Positions 35,101 through 43,649 of a stretch of 64,000 bases of DNA are shown one piece after another. This stretch comes from Butyricimonas paravirosa. Lineage in GTDB: Bacteria; Bacteroidota; Bacteroidia; Bacteroidales; Marinifilaceae. The stretch is from the NCBI RefSeq assembly GCF_032878955.1, contig NZ_CP043839.1, positions 1 through 64,000 on the forward strand, in the 5' to 3' direction. The notes below the pieces were generated by a model, which saw only the letters and a list, made by a program, of their open reading frames with translations, searched no databases and was not told the origin of the DNA. The position numbers were made by a program, and so were the translations under genes. The first letter of the stretch is position 1. Each line of letters starts with the position of its first letter.

Positions 35101-35533
35101 TATTAATATCCGGTGGAAACGCTTGACATTGTACACGAGTTGTATGTATACTTTTGGTTCACAGGAGTATAATTCTACTTTGTTGAGTCATGTGGAGTGT
35201 GTCGATTTAAGTACATCTAATGCGGACAAACGTGTATTGAGTCAACGTTGGCAAAAACCGGGGGATGTGACTCCATTGAAAAATATAGCTAACCGAAACA
35301 AGACAACACAGTCCACTTCCCGTTTCGTACAGGATAATAATGAGTTCAGCATAAACTCTATATCACTGTCTTATGATTTTAATCCGGAATGGGTAAGGCG
35401 TATTGGTTTGGATGTTCTTCGGATTCAGGCAAGCACGAACGATTTGGCAACTTTCTCTTCAATTAAACAGGAGCGAGGTTTGTCTTACCCGTTTGCCCGA
35501 ACCTTTAATTTTGGTTTAAGTGTTAGTTTCTAA
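32156..35533 (+). CDS. SusC/RagA TonB-dependent transporter with STN domain, module 2
   Basis: 1125-residue outer-membrane transporter. A long signal region (KFLCRVILLTSFWTSFLCFS) is followed by an STN domain (RVTLELKDVSLSVLFQEIKKQ, about 42-115), a regulatory beta-sandwich (VIEGTVMERDSMPIIGATIVLQGT), a plug (IISPRNVIDVLQVFDPSL-like segment and DAAATAMYGSRASNGVIVIET), and a barrel ending in FNFGLSVSF. Compared with module 1 the plug has an insertion (GRTGMDGVTQLDRLEAQQGG). It heads a four-gene operon, with susD 12 bp downstream. Confidence 0.95.
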   Translation: MKKNKYSLSLSLKFLCRVILLTSFWTSFLCFSVKGDPVEPQRVTLELKDVSLSVLFQEIKKQTSFKFFYNDTQEKDMGKITISVKNETVENVLDRVFQGKEYTYRISGEQIIVVKRQETRKPIQEVVIEGTVMERDSMPIIGATIVLQGTTTGVATDVNGKFRLVVPMDDEIYIEVSFLGMKKQVHKVLGLPTPKPMQIVMLPETVGVDEVIVTGYANIRKESFTGAATTVTKEDILKISPRNVIDVLQVFDPSLRMVKNNEMGSDPNTLPEFYIRGRTGMDGVTQLDRLEAQQGGNMSKFALTTNPNLPVFILDGYEVEVQKIYDMDPNRIASITILKDAAATAMYGSRASNGVIVIETVTPELGKLQVSYTFNASLTAPDLSDYNLMNAEEKLRAEVLSGLYDLSLPNDMEQYAIKKNYITSGVDTDWMAQPLQNQFNHSHSLYVSGGTEGFRFGTDLSYAHEGGVMKDSYRNRMSVGVFVDYRVGKLQIRNNVSYDISKSSDSPYGSFSDYTSQQPYYAIYDEDGKLKQQLNIGVANPLYEASLGNFSKSNSYNLTNNLSLYWYINDHLQLQSQFAITKTESESNKFTDPLSTTYGSGSDPFTRGDLYVNTTDNFNWNVNAFLAYNNSIGKSYLNLSAGINAQETQSGNLSSHYRGFPSAALHTIGHAKEIVEKPSGEDNKTRLMGIFFSGNYSWNNIFLADASIRFDGSSEFGAESQWGSFWSLGAGINVHNFEFMKSIPWLNQFKVRGTYGATGKVNYPPYAARDMYSILFDDWYSTGIGATLQGVGNENLVWEKTNSTNIGFDLSFFQSKYNITFSWYNRQTVDMITDVTIPSSAGFTSYKDNMGETRNRGYEISLNATILNTKDFGVNAFINFAHNEGKLMKISEALKAYNERVDDYLTLKYTSYANAAQQSLPFLKYEEGGSLTAIYGMKSLGINPADGEELFIDRSGNVTSVWSSSQQQIIGNTEPKGQGAFGINIRWKRLTLYTSCMYTFGSQEYNSTLLSHVECVDLSTSNADKRVLSQRWQKPGDVTPLKNIANRNKTTQSTSRFVQDNNEFSINSISLSYDFNPEWVRRIGLDVLRIQASTNDLATFSSIKQERGLSYPFARTFNFGLSVSF

Positions 35534-35545
35534 AATCATTTGTTT

Positions 35546-37045
35546 ATGAAAACATGTAAAAATATATTGTTATCAGTTCTGTTACTGTTTTCCCTTTCCT
35601 CTTGTTCCGATTGGTTCGAGGTAACGCCGGAAAACGAAATATCCAAAGAGGATTTATTCTCTACCTATGATGGTTTCCGGACAGCGCTGAACGGGATCTA
35701 CCGAAATCTTTCCGGGGAGTCTCTTTACGGAAATAATCTTTCGTGGGGATTCATCAGTTTCTTAGGACAGAATTATGATCCGGCCTCGTGGATTGCCATG
35801 TACGATGTATCGGGTAGCGTTATGAATTATGATTACGAGAATGAAGATGTGAAGAGTGTCACGAAAGCGATTTGGGAAGGTGCGTTCAACACGATTGCCA
35901 ATTGTAACGTGCTTATTCAGAATGCCGAGGAACACGGGAACGATTTCTTCTATGAAGGGGAGAACGAGAGAAATATCCTTATCGGAGAGGCGAAAGGGAT
36001 TCGGGCGCTTGTGCATTTTGATATGCTGAGATTATTTGCTCCGGCGCCAGTTACAGGTGACAATGCGGCCTATGTACCGTATGTATCGGAATACTTGACT
36101 TCCCATCCGACTCATTTGCCGACATCCGTGGTATTAGATAGTATTATCAATGATTTGAAACAATCTCAGAGATTATTGGCCGAGTTCGATACATCGTACA
36201 ACTCCGAAATGATGAAAAGTCCAAGTATGCGTTTTGATGGCAATGTAACAGGTTCGGCTAAAGGCGGTTCTTTCTTTGCCTATCGTGGAACCCGTATGAA
36301 CTACGTGGCCGCAACCGCTTTGTTGGCTAGGGCCTACCAATACAAGGGTGATAAAGCTACGGCTTATCAATATGCTAACGAGGTTTACCGTTTCTATAAT
36401 GAAAAGAAATGGTATAGTTTTACACCCGAAAGTAATATAAGTAACACGAATACAGAATATCGTAGATGTAAGTTGTTTGAAGATATTTTGTTAGCTTTCT
36501 ACAACACGAATATATTTGACGTGTATGACAATTACATACAAAGACATTTTTATTGGACAGGTAATTACTGCCCGATAAAGAATAGGGCAAATTTATTTTT
36601 GGGAGATGAACAGGATTTCAGGTATCGTTATTTGATTGCTTCCAATACGACAAGTACCGGTTATTCGTTGAAATGGGTACCCGTGAAGGATGCCAGCGCT
36701 TTGTGGAACGTGCAATACCAGTATCCTCTTTTACCTGTTATGCGGATGAGTGAAGTGTTTTATATTATGTGCGAATATTTGGCGGATAATAATTTGACAG
36801 AGGCAATATCTTTATTGAACACCTTGAAAAAAGCCCGTGGTGCTGATGACATAAGTACCACTCTGACTAGAGATGCGTTTTTAGAGGCATTGTATACAGA
36901 CGCAACCCGAGAGTTTATAGCCGAGGGACAAACGTTCTACCTATACAAGCGTTTGAATAGAAGTATGTATAATGGAGAGTACCCGATCGACATGACCGGA
37001 AAGTATATAGTTCCTCTTCCAGATAGTGAAAACATTACACAATAA
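35546..37045 (+). CDS. SusD/RagB lipoprotein, module 2
   Basis: 499-residue lipoprotein (signal ILLSVLLLFSLSSC). SusD features: DLFSTYDGFRTALNGIYRNLSG near the start, LIGEAKGIRALVHFDMLRLFAPAP, the TPR-like YVAATALLARAYQYKGDKATAYQYA and the C-terminal DATREFIAEGQTFYLYKRLNR, ending with the usual MTGKYIVPLPDSE. It pairs with the SusC immediately upstream. The true start is ATG 35546. Confidence 0.93.
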   Translation: MKTCKNILLSVLLLFSLSSCSDWFEVTPENEISKEDLFSTYDGFRTALNGIYRNLSGESLYGNNLSWGFISFLGQNYDPASWIAMYDVSGSVMNYDYENEDVKSVTKAIWEGAFNTIANCNVLIQNAEEHGNDFFYEGENERNILIGEAKGIRALVHFDMLRLFAPAPVTGDNAAYVPYVSEYLTSHPTHLPTSVVLDSIINDLKQSQRLLAEFDTSYNSEMMKSPSMRFDGNVTGSAKGGSFFAYRGTRMNYVAATALLARAYQYKGDKATAYQYANEVYRFYNEKKWYSFTPESNISNTNTEYRRCKLFEDILLAFYNTNIFDVYDNYIQRHFYWTGNYCPIKNRANLFLGDEQDFRYRYLIASNTTSTGYSLKWVPVKDASALWNVQYQYPLLPVMRMSEVFYIMCEYLADNNLTEAISLLNTLKKARGADDISTTLTRDAFLEALYTDATREFIAEGQTFYLYKRLNRSMYNGEYPIDMTGKYIVPLPDSENITQ

Positions 37046-37056
37046 AGGAGAAAATT

Positions 37057-37761
37057 ATGAAAACGAGAATATTTGTACTATTCATATCTATCCTCGCATG
37101 GGTGGGATGTGATAGAAGAGAGATTCCCACTTATAATACGGGAAATCATTATATCGAATTCGAACGTGCAACAACGGACTCAACTATTTTTACGTTTATT
37201 TATCATCCGAATAATGATTACTACGAACTGCCTATCGCAGTGAAGATTGCGGGAGATGAGGCCGGGCGAGATTTGACTTACAGTATTGCGGTGGATGAAG
37301 AATTCACCACGGCCGAGAGTAAACACTATTCTCTGATGCCGGAGACCATGATATTTCGACAAGGAATGTTCCATGATACATGCTACGTTTGTTTGAATAA
37401 AACTGACGACTTGAGCAGTCGTTCTGTAAGGTTGGTACTTCGATTGGTGGCGACGTCTGATCTGCCGGTAGGTAAATTGGAAAATTCGGTGGCCGTTATC
37501 CAATTTTCGAATACGGTAGCCCGACCGGATTGGTGGAATTCTGACGTGGAAACGTATTATTTGGGAAGTTACTCGCAGAAAAAATTCCTTCTGTTTTTAG
37601 AGGTTACGGAGGCGGACTTGACAGGAGCAAGTGTTAGTGAAATACGAGCAGCCGCCTTGCTGTTCAAGCGTTACCTGTTGGATCACGTGGGTGAACCAGA
37701 AACGATAGATGAGGACGGACACCCGATGACAGTTCCTGTACTAGGATTGGAAGAGTTATAA
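37057..37761 (+). CDS. DUF4843-type lipoprotein, module 2
   Basis: 234-residue lipoprotein (signal ending LAWVGC). It has an N-terminal beta domain (NHYIEFERATTDSTIFTFIYHP, then YELPIAVKIAGDEAGRDLTYSI) with a second beta part (SVRLVLRLVATSDLPVG) and a C-terminal aromatic segment RPDWWNSDVETYYLGSYSQKKF. This layout is typical of DUF4843 proteins coded right after susD and before a PKD-like lipoprotein. It probably sits on the cell surface with SusCD. Its C-terminal half matches the IS-truncated remnant at 2554-2964. Confidence 0.85.
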   Translation: MKTRIFVLFISILAWVGCDRREIPTYNTGNHYIEFERATTDSTIFTFIYHPNNDYYELPIAVKIAGDEAGRDLTYSIAVDEEFTTAESKHYSLMPETMIFRQGMFHDTCYVCLNKTDDLSSRSVRLVLRLVATSDLPVGKLENSVAVIQFSNTVARPDWWNSDVETYYLGSYSQKKFLLFLEVTEADLTGASVSEIRAAALLFKRYLLDHVGEPETIDEDGHPMTVPVLGLEEL

Positions 37762-37777
37762 ACATAGTTTGACAAGT

Positions 37778-39292
37778 ATGAATATGAAAAAGATAAAACT
37801 ATTTTTAGGGTGTTTTATAGCCATGACGTTGCTATACGCCTGTTTTGATGACGAGGGAAATTATGATTTATCGGAATTAGCCACCGTGGGAATTCAACTA
37901 TCCTATACTCAACCTTCGATTGGCGAGGAATATGTGATTGACCCGGTGATCGATTACAAGGGGGTGGATTCCACTGAATTTGGCTATACGTGGGTATGTG
38001 ACATACAGGATACGTGGAGTGATACTATCTGCCGGGAAAAAATGTTGAGATATACTTTCACGGAAATAGCGAATTATAGAATTCGTTTGGTTGTAGAACA
38101 CGTGCCAACCGGCGCATTAACGACAGCCGGTATATACGTGGGAAGTCGTTCCCGCTATTCTTCTGGATGGACGATTTTGTCAGAGCAGAATAATCAATCG
38201 ATACTGAGTTATATCCGTGTGGACGAAGAGGAAGATAACAAGATCTATACTCTTTTCGAGAATATTTACACTACTCTTAGAGGGGATGAGTTAGGGACCG
38301 GGCCGGTTCGGATGGGGCGGCATTTCTCGTCTGAAAGTGATCAAATTTTAGTTATTCAAGAGAGTGGGGCGGTAGAGATTGACGGGTTGGATTTCTCGAA
38401 AGCAATAACCACACGGGAGGAATTTATTGGGGGAGTGTATCCTGCCGGTTTTGTACCTAGCCAAGCGGAATATGCTAGTCGGTTAGAAGCGGTTTTGGGG
38501 ACTGACGGGAACGTGTACACGCGTATAAACCCGAATGGAAACTTCCAAGTATGCCAGTATAACACTCTTCCCGCATTTAATAATGCCCGGATCACGATGA
38601 TGCATTACGGTGCATATCAAGGGTACATCTATATGTATGATGAATTGAACCACCGGATGATAGGTATTTGTGATGAACCGCAAGCTTATACGGGCATGGT
38701 TATCAACATGAAGATGGATCCGGATGGAGTGAATTCGGAAAACTTTACTCCATTGGATAATATGGGAGAGGGTACACAAGTTATGTTTATCGGTTCATAT
38801 AATGTGGAAGGAGCCGGGGGGCGGGATTTCGTACAGGTGATTAAAAAAGGATCGGATTATTATTTCCAGACGTATAAAGTTTTTCATTCGAATGGCTCGT
38901 CTTTGATGTATGCTTTTGATGGGACGGAAGAATTGTTTGTCGGGAATAGCGAGGTTAATGATGATTCAAAGTATTGTATGGATGGGACCTCTTACTTTTA
39001 TTTCACATCGAATAATATTCTCTATTATTGGAATCGGGTCAATCGAATGGAGCCATTCTACACGTTCCAAAGCAAGATTATCGATATTGAGCGTTATGCT
39101 AATGGTGAGGATCGGGAAGAAATTGGCGTCGGTTTGGAGAATGGGGAATTCTATATCCTGGATGCTTCTTACGAGGCTATAAGTGGCCAAAAGGAAAAGG
39201 TGTTGTTTAAGGCAGAAGGTTTAGGTCGTGTTGTAGATGTCCAGTACAAGTACGGGAACTTGTCGAATTTTAATAAAGAATCAAGATTATAG
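37778..39292 (+). CDS. PKD-like family lipoprotein, module 2
   Basis: About 504 residues; lipoprotein signal FLGCFIAMTLLYAC. N-terminal Ig/PKD-like domains (GIQLSYTQPSIGEEYVIDPVIDYKG; FTEIANYRIRLVVEHVPTG) followed by a beta-propeller-like region (LSYIRVDEEEDNKIYTLFENI; GNVYTRINPNGNFQVCQYN; YYWNRVNRMEPFYTFQSKI). Same type as the protein at 2985-4397. Last gene of the module 2 operon; start ATG 37778 or 37784. Likely a surface accessory to the transporter; the ligand is unknown. Confidence 0.82.
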   Translation: MNMKKIKLFLGCFIAMTLLYACFDDEGNYDLSELATVGIQLSYTQPSIGEEYVIDPVIDYKGVDSTEFGYTWVCDIQDTWSDTICREKMLRYTFTEIANYRIRLVVEHVPTGALTTAGIYVGSRSRYSSGWTILSEQNNQSILSYIRVDEEEDNKIYTLFENIYTTLRGDELGTGPVRMGRHFSSESDQILVIQESGAVEIDGLDFSKAITTREEFIGGVYPAGFVPSQAEYASRLEAVLGTDGNVYTRINPNGNFQVCQYNTLPAFNNARITMMHYGAYQGYIYMYDELNHRMIGICDEPQAYTGMVINMKMDPDGVNSENFTPLDNMGEGTQVMFIGSYNVEGAGGRDFVQVIKKGSDYYFQTYKVFHSNGSSLMYAFDGTEELFVGNSEVNDDSKYCMDGTSYFYFTSNNILYYWNRVNRMEPFYTFQSKIIDIERYANGEDREEIGVGLENGEFYILDASYEAISGQKEKVLFKAEGLGRVVDVQYKYGNLSNFNKESRL

Positions 39293-39299
39293 TTTTTAC

Positions 39300-39332
39300 A
39301 CACGGGGATAGCCATTGTGGCTTTCCTCGTGT
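39300..39332 (+). terminator. Hairpin ending the module 2 operon
   Basis: ACACGGGGATAGCC, loop ATTGT, GGCTTTCCTCGTGT: a 14-bp stem with two mismatched pairs, 8 bp after the stop. The T-run is weak. A second hairpin (AGAGATTG, 7-base loop, CAATCTCT) lies at 39359-39381. Confidence 0.6.
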
Positions 39333-39427
39333 ACAGTAGTTTGTAAATTAAATGATTCAGAGATTGTAGTAAACAATCTCTAAGGGAGTGTTGTGTATAA
39401 AAAATAAGTCATTGTAAAAAGAAATTT

Positions 39428-40369
39428 ATGGAAGAACCAATTGTAAGAGTGGAGCATTTATCCCATCGCTATAGTGTTCAGTGGGCAATCAGGGATATAA
39501 ACTTCGAGATTAACCAGAAGGGGATTTTGGGGCTTTTAGGCTCGAACGGGGCGGGGAAGTCGACCACGATGAATATTATTTGTGGGGTATTGAACCAGAC
39601 GGAAGGAACGGTTTATATTAATGGTATCGATACTCGTAAGCAACCCGTGGAGGCCAAGAAGTACATCGGTTTTCTGCCACAGAAACCGCCATTGTACACG
39701 GATCATAACGTGAGTGAATACCTCACGTATTGCGCTCATCTGCGGCTGATGGATGATCGGGAAGTGAAGGCCGCCGTGGTATCAGCCATGAAACGTTGTG
39801 GGATTGCTCATTTTAGTAAGCGGCTCGTGAAGAACCTTTCGGGGGGGTATCAACAGCGCTTGGGAATAGCGCAGGCCATCGTGCATAACCCGAAATTGGT
39901 GGTGCTGGATGAACCGACAAATGGTTTGGACCCGAACCAGATCTTGGAAATCAGGGATTTGATTCGGGAGATTGCGCAAGATCATGCCGTTTTGCTTTCC
40001 ACTCATATTTTGTCGGAAGTAGAGGCCATTTGTCAGAATATTAAAATGATAGAACACGGTAATTTGATCTTTTCCGGGACGCTTGATGAATTTCATGACA
40101 GTGTTAAATCCAATACTTGCATTGTGAAGTTGGAGAATGCTCCTGCGGAAGGGGAATTAGGAAATATTCCGGGAGTGATCAAGGTGAAGAAACTCGATGA
40201 ACATTCTTTCCGATTACAGTTCGAACAAGAAGGAGAAGAGGTGGCCAAACGAGTTGCGGAGATTTGTGTGAACCGGGGATGGAGGTTGAGCGAGATGCAG
40301 ATGGAAAAGGTATCCATGGATGAGATTTTTGCCCAGCTATCGGGAAAACGAGTGGTTGATAAATTTTAA
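39428..40369 (+). CDS. GldA-like ABC transporter ATPase, copy 1
   Basis: 313-residue ATPase with Walker A GSNGAGKST (about 38-46), Q-loop GFLPQKPPLY, signature LSGGYQQRLGIAQA, Walker B LVVLDEPTNGLDP and switch His STHILSEVEAIC. The C-terminal extension (about 230-313) is the type found in GldA and ABC-2 exporters. It is followed with a one-base overlap region by a permease/GldG fusion, so the pair should form an ABC-2 type system. A close paralogue lies at 42706. The transported substrate is unknown, and GldA homologues occur in many non-gliding Bacteroidota. Confidence 0.92.
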   Translation: MEEPIVRVEHLSHRYSVQWAIRDINFEINQKGILGLLGSNGAGKSTTMNIICGVLNQTEGTVYINGIDTRKQPVEAKKYIGFLPQKPPLYTDHNVSEYLTYCAHLRLMDDREVKAAVVSAMKRCGIAHFSKRLVKNLSGGYQQRLGIAQAIVHNPKLVVLDEPTNGLDPNQILEIRDLIREIAQDHAVLLSTHILSEVEAICQNIKMIEHGNLIFSGTLDEFHDSVKSNTCIVKLENAPAEGELGNIPGVIKVKKLDEHSFRLQFEQEGEEVAKRVAEICVNRGWRLSEMQMEKVSMDEIFAQLSGKRVVDKF

Positions 40370-40380
40370 TGTTACAGGAT

Positions 40381-42681
40381 ATGAAAACAATATATAGAAT
40401 AGCGAAATCAGAACTAAACTCTTTATTTTGTTCCCCGATAGCCTGGTTGGTTTTGGTCATCTTTACTTTTCAGATGAGCATGGCTTTCACGGACAGGATT
40501 ATATGGGAATTAAAAGATTTTGTCATCAATAACCGGGAAAAGGATGGAATGACGGCTTATTTTCTGCTTACCGGCTTCGGTACGCCATTATTTCCCGGTG
40601 TACTTTCTTATTTATATCTTTATTTTCCGTTGTTGACGATGGGGTTGATGAGCCGGGAATTTAGCAGTGGGTCCATTAAATTACTATATTCTTCCCCGAT
40701 TACCAGCACGCAGATCGTGTTGGGGAAATATTTGTCGATGATGCTCTACGGGTTGATCATGCTGGCGATTGTTACGGTTTACGTGGTTTTTTACATGTTC
40801 GTGCTGAAGGACTTTGATTATCCCGTGGCGATTACCGGATTGATAGGTATTTACTTGATCATGTGCCTTTATTCAGCTGTGGGATTGTTTGTTTCCTGTT
40901 TAACCTCGTATCAAGTCGTGGCGGCTATCGGTACGTTTGCGGCGTTGACTATTTTACAGGTTATTGGCGGGGTTTTACAAGGAGTGGATTTCTGGAGAGA
41001 TATTACTTATTGGATTTGTAGTGGTCCTCATGGTCCGATAGCCGGGTTAATTAATAGTGGTGACGTGTTATACTACTTTTTGATGCCCGCTTTATTTATA
41101 GGGATGTCCATTATGAAATTACAGTTCGCCCGACAGAGTAAACCGTGGTACACAAAAGTGATGAAGTATCTGGCTTTGGTGGTCGTGATCGTAGGGATTG
41201 GTTACGCAACTTCCCGGCGGACTACCGTGTGCATTACGGATCTTTCCCGTGACGAACAGTTAACCCTGACCCCGAAAAGCCGGGATATACTGGAACGTTT
41301 CAAGGGACAGGAGCTTACGTTAACAACTTATGTCAATATTATGGATGAGCATATGGCCGCCAAAGTGTTCCCAAAGAGCCGGATTGGGGATATGTCCGTG
41401 TTCAGTAAGTACTACCGTTTCAAGCCGGATATGAAGTTCAAGTATATTTATTATTACGATCACGTGTTGAACGGACATTCTTGTTGCGCACCGGGAGAAG
41501 ATCTGGAAGAGGCTGCCCGAAAACAGGCTAAGGTGAACGGGTTGGATTTTGATGATGTGCTTTCTCCCGAGGAAATACGGAAGATTCATGATTTAAGCGG
41601 TGAAAATAATCAAGTTGTCCGTACGCTTGAAGATAGCGAGGGAAACTGGACCTATTTGCGAATGTTCAATGATCTGAATCCTTACCCGAGTGAACAGGAA
41701 ATATCTGTTGCCTTGTTGCGGATGAAGGATGGAGCCGTAAAGATGGGTTCTCTCTACGGGCATGGTGAACGGGAAATGAACAAAAGCGGTGATCGGGAAA
41801 TTGGGTGGCTCTTTACCAACGGTTCCGGTCGCGGGTCATTGATTAATCAAGGATTTGATCCGATAAGCGTACCGCTTACGGAAGAATGGGAGATTCCGGA
41901 TGATCTGCAAATCCTTTTGATTATAGACCCGAAGGAACCTTTCTCGACGGTGGAGTTAGAAAAAATCCGTGCCTATGTAGCAAGTGGTCGTCATTTGATT
42001 CTTGCAACGGATGTTAATCGGTCGGAAATAACGGGAGAATTACTTGCGGATTTCGGGGTAAAGGCTTTACCTGGAATGCTGATACAACCTCGTAAAGATG
42101 AAGACCCGACGAATATTAACGCTGTTTTCACGCCGCAAGCAGGGGGGATTAATCCGATGTTTGCCCAGTGGGCAAATCGCAATTATCCGTTGAGTATGAC
42201 AGGAGCCGTGGGGTTGAGTTACACGATGGATAAGGGGTATGACGTTGTACCGTTAGTGGTTTCACCAGTCGGTTCGTGGACTGAATTGGAAACGACGGAT
42301 TTCGAGGGGGAAGTCCCGGTGTTTAATCCGAAAGCAGGGGAAATCAATCAACAGTTACCTGTGGTGCTTGCCTTGACCCGCCAATTGAACGGGAAGGAGC
42401 AGCGTATTTTGATTTTTGGAGATGCTGACTGGATGACGACCGGGGAGTTCAGCAAGAGTAGATATTATGGAGTGGCAAACGGACCGTTGACAACGCTTAT
42501 GTGTAGTTGGATGGCTGATTATCAATACCCGACTTATTTTCCTCGCCCGGCACAACCGGATAATCACTTGAAATTGTCCTACCAGTCACGAGGGACCTTG
42601 AAGGTGGCGTTTGTCGTTGTCTTCCCGGCCGTGATCTTGTTGTTGTATCTTTTGGTGTGGTTTAAGAGAAGAGGTGAGTAG
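40381..42681 (+). CDS. ABC-2 permease fused to a GldG-like domain, copy 1
   Basis: 766 residues. The first about 260 are an ABC-2/GldF-like permease with six hydrophobic segments (SPIAWLVLVIFTFQM; PLLTMGLMSREFSSGSIKLLYSSP is the family motif). The rest is a GldG-like soluble domain (ABC_transp_aux/IFT52-like; MGSLYGHGEREM, ILLIIDPKEPFSTVELEKIRAYV, RHLILATDVN) ended by a C-terminal membrane helix (VAFVVVFPAVILLLYLLVWF). In gliding Bacteroidota GldF and GldG are separate proteins; here they are one. ATG 40381 is preferred over 40369 because its product begins like the paralogue at 43650 (MKTIYRIAKSEL versus MRVIYKIAKSEL). Confidence 0.85.
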   Translation: MKTIYRIAKSELNSLFCSPIAWLVLVIFTFQMSMAFTDRIIWELKDFVINNREKDGMTAYFLLTGFGTPLFPGVLSYLYLYFPLLTMGLMSREFSSGSIKLLYSSPITSTQIVLGKYLSMMLYGLIMLAIVTVYVVFYMFVLKDFDYPVAITGLIGIYLIMCLYSAVGLFVSCLTSYQVVAAIGTFAALTILQVIGGVLQGVDFWRDITYWICSGPHGPIAGLINSGDVLYYFLMPALFIGMSIMKLQFARQSKPWYTKVMKYLALVVVIVGIGYATSRRTTVCITDLSRDEQLTLTPKSRDILERFKGQELTLTTYVNIMDEHMAAKVFPKSRIGDMSVFSKYYRFKPDMKFKYIYYYDHVLNGHSCCAPGEDLEEAARKQAKVNGLDFDDVLSPEEIRKIHDLSGENNQVVRTLEDSEGNWTYLRMFNDLNPYPSEQEISVALLRMKDGAVKMGSLYGHGEREMNKSGDREIGWLFTNGSGRGSLINQGFDPISVPLTEEWEIPDDLQILLIIDPKEPFSTVELEKIRAYVASGRHLILATDVNRSEITGELLADFGVKALPGMLIQPRKDEDPTNINAVFTPQAGGINPMFAQWANRNYPLSMTGAVGLSYTMDKGYDVVPLVVSPVGSWTELETTDFEGEVPVFNPKAGEINQQLPVVLALTRQLNGKEQRILIFGDADWMTTGEFSKSRYYGVANGPLTTLMCSWMADYQYPTYFPRPAQPDNHLKLSYQSRGTLKVAFVVVFPAVILLLYLLVWFKRRGE

Positions 42682-42705
42682 TAATTATTAAATGATAAAA
42701 AAGAC

Positions 42706-43641
42706 ATGGAATCTATTGTAAAAGTAGAGCATTTGTCCCATCGTTACACGGTGGATTGGGCAATTCAAGATATAAATTTCGAGGTGAACCGGAAGGGAAT
42801 CTTGGGATTATTGGGATCTAACGGGGCGGGAAAGTCCACGACAATGAACATTATCTGTGGCGTGTTGAATCAAACGGATGGCACGGTGTATATTAACGGT
42901 ATTGATACCCGCAAGAATCCCGTGGAGGCCAAAAAGAATATCGGTTTCCTACCGCAGAAACCACCCTTGTATTCGGACCACACGGTTGATGAATATCTTG
43001 AATTCTGTGCGGAATTGAGATTGATGGAACCCAAGAAAATCAAACAAGCCGTGGAGATGGCCAAGGAACGGTGTGGAATTACTCATTTCAGCAAGCGGTT
43101 GATCCGTAATCTTTCTGGTGGTTATCAACAACGTTTGGGAATAGCGCAAGCCATCATACATAGTCCTAAATTCGTGGTGCTAGATGAGCCGACGAACGGG
43201 TTGGATCCGAATCAGATTCTTGAGATTCGTAAGCTGATCAAGGAGATCGCTGTTGATCATGCCGTTTTACTTTCCACGCATATTCTGTCGGAAGTGCAAG
43301 CCATGTGCGACGACATCAAGATGATAGAACACGGGCATCTAGTCTTCTCCGGGACGCTGGAAGAATTCGATAATTACGTGAAACCGGACACGTTTATCGT
43401 GAAACTTGACAACCCTCCTGCCGATGAGGAAATATTGGCAATCCCCGGGGTGACTCGTCTCAAGCATTTGGATCGAAACACCTTGAGAGTACAGTTTGAC
43501 AGGCGGGATGACATTTCTGAGGTGATGGCTGATACGTGTGTTCGTCACGGTTGGGGACTAAGCGAGATTATGTTGGAAAGAATTTCTTTGGAAGAGATTT
43601 TTGCACAGTTGTCAGGAAAAAGATTGATCGATAAATTTTAA
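42706..43641 (+). CDS. GldA-like ABC transporter ATPase, copy 2
   Basis: 311-residue paralogue of the ATPase at 39428. All motifs are intact: GSNGAGKST, GFLPQKPPLY, LSGGYQQRLGIAQA, FVVLDEPTNGLDP, STHILSEVQAMC. Long stretches are identical between the copies (for example KGILGLLGSNGAGKSTTMN), while the helical region at about 95-125 and the C-terminal domain differ, as expected if each ATPase is matched to its own permease. It lies 24 bp after copy 1 of the permease. Confidence 0.92.
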   Translation: MESIVKVEHLSHRYTVDWAIQDINFEVNRKGILGLLGSNGAGKSTTMNIICGVLNQTDGTVYINGIDTRKNPVEAKKNIGFLPQKPPLYSDHTVDEYLEFCAELRLMEPKKIKQAVEMAKERCGITHFSKRLIRNLSGGYQQRLGIAQAIIHSPKFVVLDEPTNGLDPNQILEIRKLIKEIAVDHAVLLSTHILSEVQAMCDDIKMIEHGHLVFSGTLEEFDNYVKPDTFIVKLDNPPADEEILAIPGVTRLKHLDRNTLRVQFDRRDDISEVMADTCVRHGWGLSEIMLERISLEEIFAQLSGKRLIDKF

Positions 43642-43649
43642 TAAACGTT